Shown here one piece after another: positions 61,016-64,000 of a stretch of DNA of 64,000 nucleotides (position 1 is the first letter of the stretch; each line of letters starts with the position of its first letter). The notes beneath the pieces were generated by a model. The model saw only the letters and a list, made by a program, of their open reading frames with translations. It had not been told where the DNA came from and searched no databases. The stretch spans positions 67,452,401-67,516,400 of the forward strand of contig JAKGHH010000001.1 of the NCBI GenBank assembly GCA_022828595.1, in the 5' to 3' direction. Both the position numbers and the translations under genes were made by a program. This stretch comes from Nelumbo lutea (Eukaryota > Streptophyta > Magnoliopsida > Proteales > Nelumbonaceae).

Positions 61016-61549
61016 TGTTGATCTGAGTGGCCAGATGCCCTCGATTCAGAATAACCTTGGTGTATGGACAAATCATACGGCTGATGGCATAGCCTACACC
61101 AATGGGTAAATATCTTTGACTAGTCTCCTGCCCATTTATAGATAATCAAACTGATGCCATGCCAGCAAGACTCTGGCTTGGTGTGGTCAAAGTTTGGCAA
61201 GGTAGTTGAGAAAATCTGGGCAACTAATCCTACCTTGTGGGACACTTGTCCCTTGATCCAAGAGGCAGAAAGAGTCTAGGTGGTTAGAATAATCTCAGAT
61301 AAGAAGGGGTTTTCCCCTTATCTATTTTTGTACCGTTGAGTGATGGAAGCCCCATTATAAATATGGGCTTCCAATTCAACTGAGGCACAACTTAATTTCT
61401 GAGAAAATCCCGTCTCAAGCTGCTTCCTTGGGTCATATTAATATCCTCTGGTTTTATATTGGAGGATCGGTACAAGTGTGTTAGCCCCAGCTGTTACTAA
61501 CTTCTGTATTTGCAGGGATCTTCAAAATCTGTGTTTGCAGGGTTCAACA
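61016..61549 (+). repeat. 3' LTR of copia at 55,791-61,549
   Basis: 534 bp, TG...CA ends, followed by TCATC. Confidence 0.95.
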
Positions 61550-61554
61550 TCATC

Positions 61555-61672
61555 CTGCCTAAACAATATTACCACACCCCTTGTGATACCTAATGAAATT
61601 CAAGAACAAAGGGAGAATAGCTTAAATGGATTTCCAAGGTGAAGTAGAGGAAGCCTGAGAGGAAATCATAGC
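61555..61672 (-). pseudogene. Old LINE, 5'-most piece
   Basis: Reverse strand reads SSQASSTSPWKSI then ILPLFLNFIRYHKGCGNIV, matching RARTTSNSPWKAIHDLLPVF and the following NIRYDLNSGNF of the younger LINE. Ends at the 15-bp duplication (61,673-61,687), marking the truncation point. Confidence 0.85.
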
Positions 61673-61687
61673 ATAAAATTAGAAAGT

Positions 61688-62220
61688 CATTCCAAGCTTG
61701 TATTTTGAGATTTCTGATTTCATCAAGATATAGAAGGCACTCTAAAGCACCTAAACGACACTTGAATAAAATAAAAAGTATATTTAGAACTTAAGGAGCA
61801 TAAAAGTAATCTCAATGAAAATAGTGATTTCCATGATATATGTTTCATCATTTTGGGTCATAACCATATAAGATCACACCCAAGTGATCTTAGGTTCATT
61901 CCATATATAGCAAAAGAACCTTTCTAAGGTACCAAGATGAAAGTGAAGGACACTTGTTGACATACATAGTTGAAATAGAATGAGAAAACTGCTGGGCCGC
62001 TTTACATAAGAGAGAGAGAGTTGTGACAAGGCTTAGATGATGATGATTCTAAGGGCTTGTTCGTTTTCTCTTAATTTATCTTGTATCTCTTAATACCTTT
62101 AAGAGGCATTAAGAAAGTATGGTTCTCATTTTATCTTCAGCAATGTACTGTACATCATGTACAGTAGCAATAAAGCTCACTTTTGTTTTCCAATAATACC
62201 CCCAAAAGGTTAATCCTTTT
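61688..62220. other. Intergenic DNA, nothing recognised
   Basis: No exon, RNA gene or transposon end supported. It could be the intron of the CBS gene if that gene is intact. Confidence 0.35.
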
Positions 62221-63340
62221 CAATAGTTGTCAAGGCAATGCCTAGGTGGGCACCTAGGCGACTAGGCACTTTTCAAAGAACGCCTCGCCCAAATGCCAAC
62301 TATGTTAGGCGCATGCTTAGGGGGCTGAAGCAAATATACACTATATAAATATTTATTTAATAAAAATGTAAAATATATAATACTTTATTAGTTGTTTTAG
62401 ATTTTATAATAGAACCTATTGCATGTTATCATGCTTTTGTTTTGAGGAAAGTAAAAAACAAAATTAATCTTCGAGGGTTTCACTTTGACAATAGAATCAA
62501 ACTGAGGAAGAGGAGAGAACAACAGCCCTCCATCGTTCCCACACAGTCCTCTAAAGTCAAGGTGAGTTAATCAGTCTTCTTCTTCTTTACGCCCCATTTT
62601 TCTCCTCTTCCTTTTTGTATCTTTTCTCCAAGTTTTTTGAATCATTTTATTGGACTGAAACAGGGACTCCGCCCCCTTCTTTTGTTCTTAAATTTCCTGC
62701 ATGTTTTCAGCTTTTTTTTTCTCATTATTGGTGTCTGAAACAGGGGCGGAAAAGGGGCTCCACCCCTTCTTTTATTCTTCATATTCTTCTTTTATTTTAG
62801 TTTTTTTTTTCACCAGATTTTCTGGGTCTAGAACAGGGACTCTGCTCCATTCTTTTGTTCTTAATTTCTTGCATTTTTTCAGCCTTTTTTTGTTGTTCTC
62901 ATCATTGGTTTCGGAATCAGGGGCTCCGCCCCTTCTTTTCTTCTTCATATTCCTTCTTTTATTTTAATATTTTTTCACCAGGTTTTCTGGGTCTAGAACA
63001 GGGGCTCCGCCCCCTACTTTTCTTTTTCATTTTCTTCTTTTATTTTAGTATTTGTTCCCTATGTATTTTTTATCTAAAATAGGGGCTCCGCCCCCTTCAG
63101 TTCTTTCAACTTCTAACATCTAACTTGTAAGTTGCAACTCTAATATATTATTTTGCCTACTTGAAGCAACACTGCAAGAAATACAAGCACAAAAGTAAGT
63201 GCAGAATACATAAAACCAAAAAAACTAGTTCAAAAGGGGTAGAAATCCACCAGCAAGTCTTATTTTTAAATTCCATCGCCTAGGCAAGGGCTAGGCACCC
63301 CATGGTCGCCTAGCCTTGCCTTGGCGCCTTGAAAACTATG
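62221..63340. mobile_element. Inverted-repeat element, 1.12 kb, with internal tandem array
   Basis: Ends CAATAGTTGTCAAGGC and (reverse complement) CATAGTTTTCAAGGC, both followed by CCTAGGCGA-type words, form inverted repeats. CCTTTT lies directly outside both ends (62,215-62,220 and 63,341-63,346). No transposase. The GTTGTCAAGGC/GCCTAGGCGAC style is common in plant MITEs; superfamily uncertain. Confidence 0.75.
62640..63110. repeat. ~82-bp tandem repeat, about six copies
   Basis: A core like CAGGGGCTCCGCCCCCTTCT recurs at about 62,661, 62,753, 62,834, 62,919, 62,999 and 63,081 (spacing 80-92). Each is followed by a T-rich tail (TTCTTCTTTTATTTTAGT-like). Alternate units differ more, hinting at a two-unit (~165-bp) higher-order period. 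Confidence 0.88.
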
Positions 63341-63379
63341 CCTTTTATGTATGCTATGATGACCCTATACAACAATAAC

Positions 63380-63430
63380 AATGATGATGATGATGATAAT
63401 AATAATAACAATAATAATAATAATAAATAA
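63380..63430. repeat. (GAT)n/(AAT)n microsatellite
   Basis: GATGATGATGATGATAAT running into AATAATAAC units. Confidence 0.9.
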
Positions 63431-63621
63431 CAAAATAAAAATAAAATATTGAGAGTGAAGTAGTTTTTAGAAATTATTACTATTTTATTAATTATATGCA
63501 TTTTAACTACATATTTTGTTTTCCATTATTAGTTCATTAAATATTAAATACATAATTATTAAATATTAGTTAATTCATTGATTAAAAATCATGTATTTTA
63601 AATATATTAATTATTAAAATC

Positions 63622-63793
63622 TCAGTCATACTGCAGGTGGCCTAGCTAAATTTGGTGTGTATTTGTCGCATCTGTATAGCGACAAGCTTCCTCCTTTGTA
63701 ACTTGTAGGGGTTCCCCCCTTGCTTTGTATATCTCCTCTTGTTCCCCCCCCGCCTTTTCTCAATAAATTCTGGTTAGATTTTCTCAAAAAAAA
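63622..63793 (+). pseudogene. LINE 3' end fragment with A tail
   Basis: Reads HTAGGLAKFGVYLSHLYSDK then LPPL and a stop, like the C-terminus of LINE RNase H (ADGLAKxG). A T-rich 3' UTR (TTGCTTTGTATATCTCCTCT), AATAAA and an A8 run at 63,786-63,793 follow. Strong 5' truncation. Confidence 0.55.
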
Positions 63794-64000
63794 GTATGAT
63801 ATTAATTAAAAATTAATTATTTTAATTAATTATAAAATAATTAATATTAATTATTAATTGAGCATTAATTACTATTTTAATTAATGATATTAATTTTTAA
63901 CTTCATTAGCAATTAATTATTATTATTATTATTTTAAATTCATTTAATTAATTGGTAAGTAATGTGTTAAAAGTCAAAGTAGCTTTCTTATATCTAGGGT
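63794..64000. other. AT-rich DNA at window edge
   Basis: Dense TTAATTAAT words, able to fold back; no gene. Confidence 0.5.

Larger units (their letters stand above)
55791..61549 (+). mobile_element. Ty1/copia LTR retrotransposon, 5.76 kb, complete structure
   Basis: LTRs 55,791-56,334 and 61,016-61,549 start TGTTGATCTGAG and end CA; TCATC is duplicated exactly on both sides (55,786-55,790; 61,550-61,554). Primer site TGGTATCCCAGCC (56,336) and polypurine tract AAGTGGGAGA (61,006-61,015) are in place. Comparing LTRs by eye gives roughly 20 substitutions and two small gaps over about 535 bp, so it is fairly old. Gag-pol (57,086-60,981) has many shifts. Confidence 0.96.
46992..61687 (-). mobile_element. 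Old 5'-truncated LINE in four pieces, host of a transposon nest
   Basis: ATAAAATTAGAAAGT occurs at 46,992-47,006 and 61,673-61,687: a 15-bp target duplication around one LINE copy read on the reverse strand. Its pieces are 61,672-61,555 (TSPWKSI...), 55,790-55,758, 48,679-48,491 (INWDLGFRRGLRNGE) and 48,092-47,007 (zf-RVT, RNase H, A tail). Removing the three younger insertions leaves about 1.4 kb, starting late in the RT C-terminal region, a typical 5' truncation. Aligned to the younger LINE at 48,680-55,740 the order of blocks is identical. Confidence 0.9.

Noticed and set aside
63794..63960. Palindromic TTAATTAAT region as an origin or matrix attachment site
   Set aside because: Simple AT composition explains the symmetry; nothing specific supports a function.

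Overview
This is nuclear DNA of a flowering plant. The evidence is one intron-containing receptor kinase gene, plant-type splice sites, Ty1/copia, TAT-type Ty3/gypsy and LINE retrotransposons, and many short inverted-repeat transposons. No bacterial, organellar or RNA gene was recognised. I cannot name the species.

Layout. 1-3,908: reverse-strand, decayed TAT-like Ty3/gypsy element (gag, protease, RT/RNase H), running off the left edge. 3,909-13,306: reverse-strand copia element with two 1.9-kb LTRs. 13,486-13,853: broken end of an R2R3-MYB gene. 13,854-30,670: AT-rich, gene-poor DNA carrying hAT-like elements with 8-bp target duplications, Tourist-like MITEs with TTA/TAA duplications, LINE scraps and degenerate tandem repeats. 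30,672-36,430: forward TAT-like gypsy remnant with an antisense coiled-coil ORF, hit by a hAT-like element (32,840-33,404) and by a solo LTR (33,944-35,826) of the same family as the copia at 3,909-13,306.

38,530-42,497 holds the one gene that looks intact: a two-exon LRR receptor kinase of the RGI/RGFR (root meristem growth factor receptor) clade, with a TATA box, an (AG)15 leader repeat and upstream ORFs. Tail to tail with it, at 43,798-44,256 on the reverse strand, lie the last three exons of a CBS-domain gene; its earlier exons are not visible in the window.

46,992-61,687 is a resolved transposon nest. A 5'-truncated reverse-strand LINE of about 1.4 kb (15-bp target duplication) was invaded by a 7.1-kb forward LINE of the same family (17-bp duplication), a 5.8-kb copia element (5-bp duplication) and a 0.4-kb MITE. 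The right end carries a 1.1-kb inverted-repeat element with an internal ~82-bp tandem array, a LINE tail and AT-rich DNA.

The retroelement ORFs described here carry stop codons, frameshifts or truncations, so they look inactive. I found no convincing new biological system. The most useful observations are the nest, the CBS gene cut off from its 5' exons, the MYB fragment, the antisense ORF and several uncharacterised tandem repeats.
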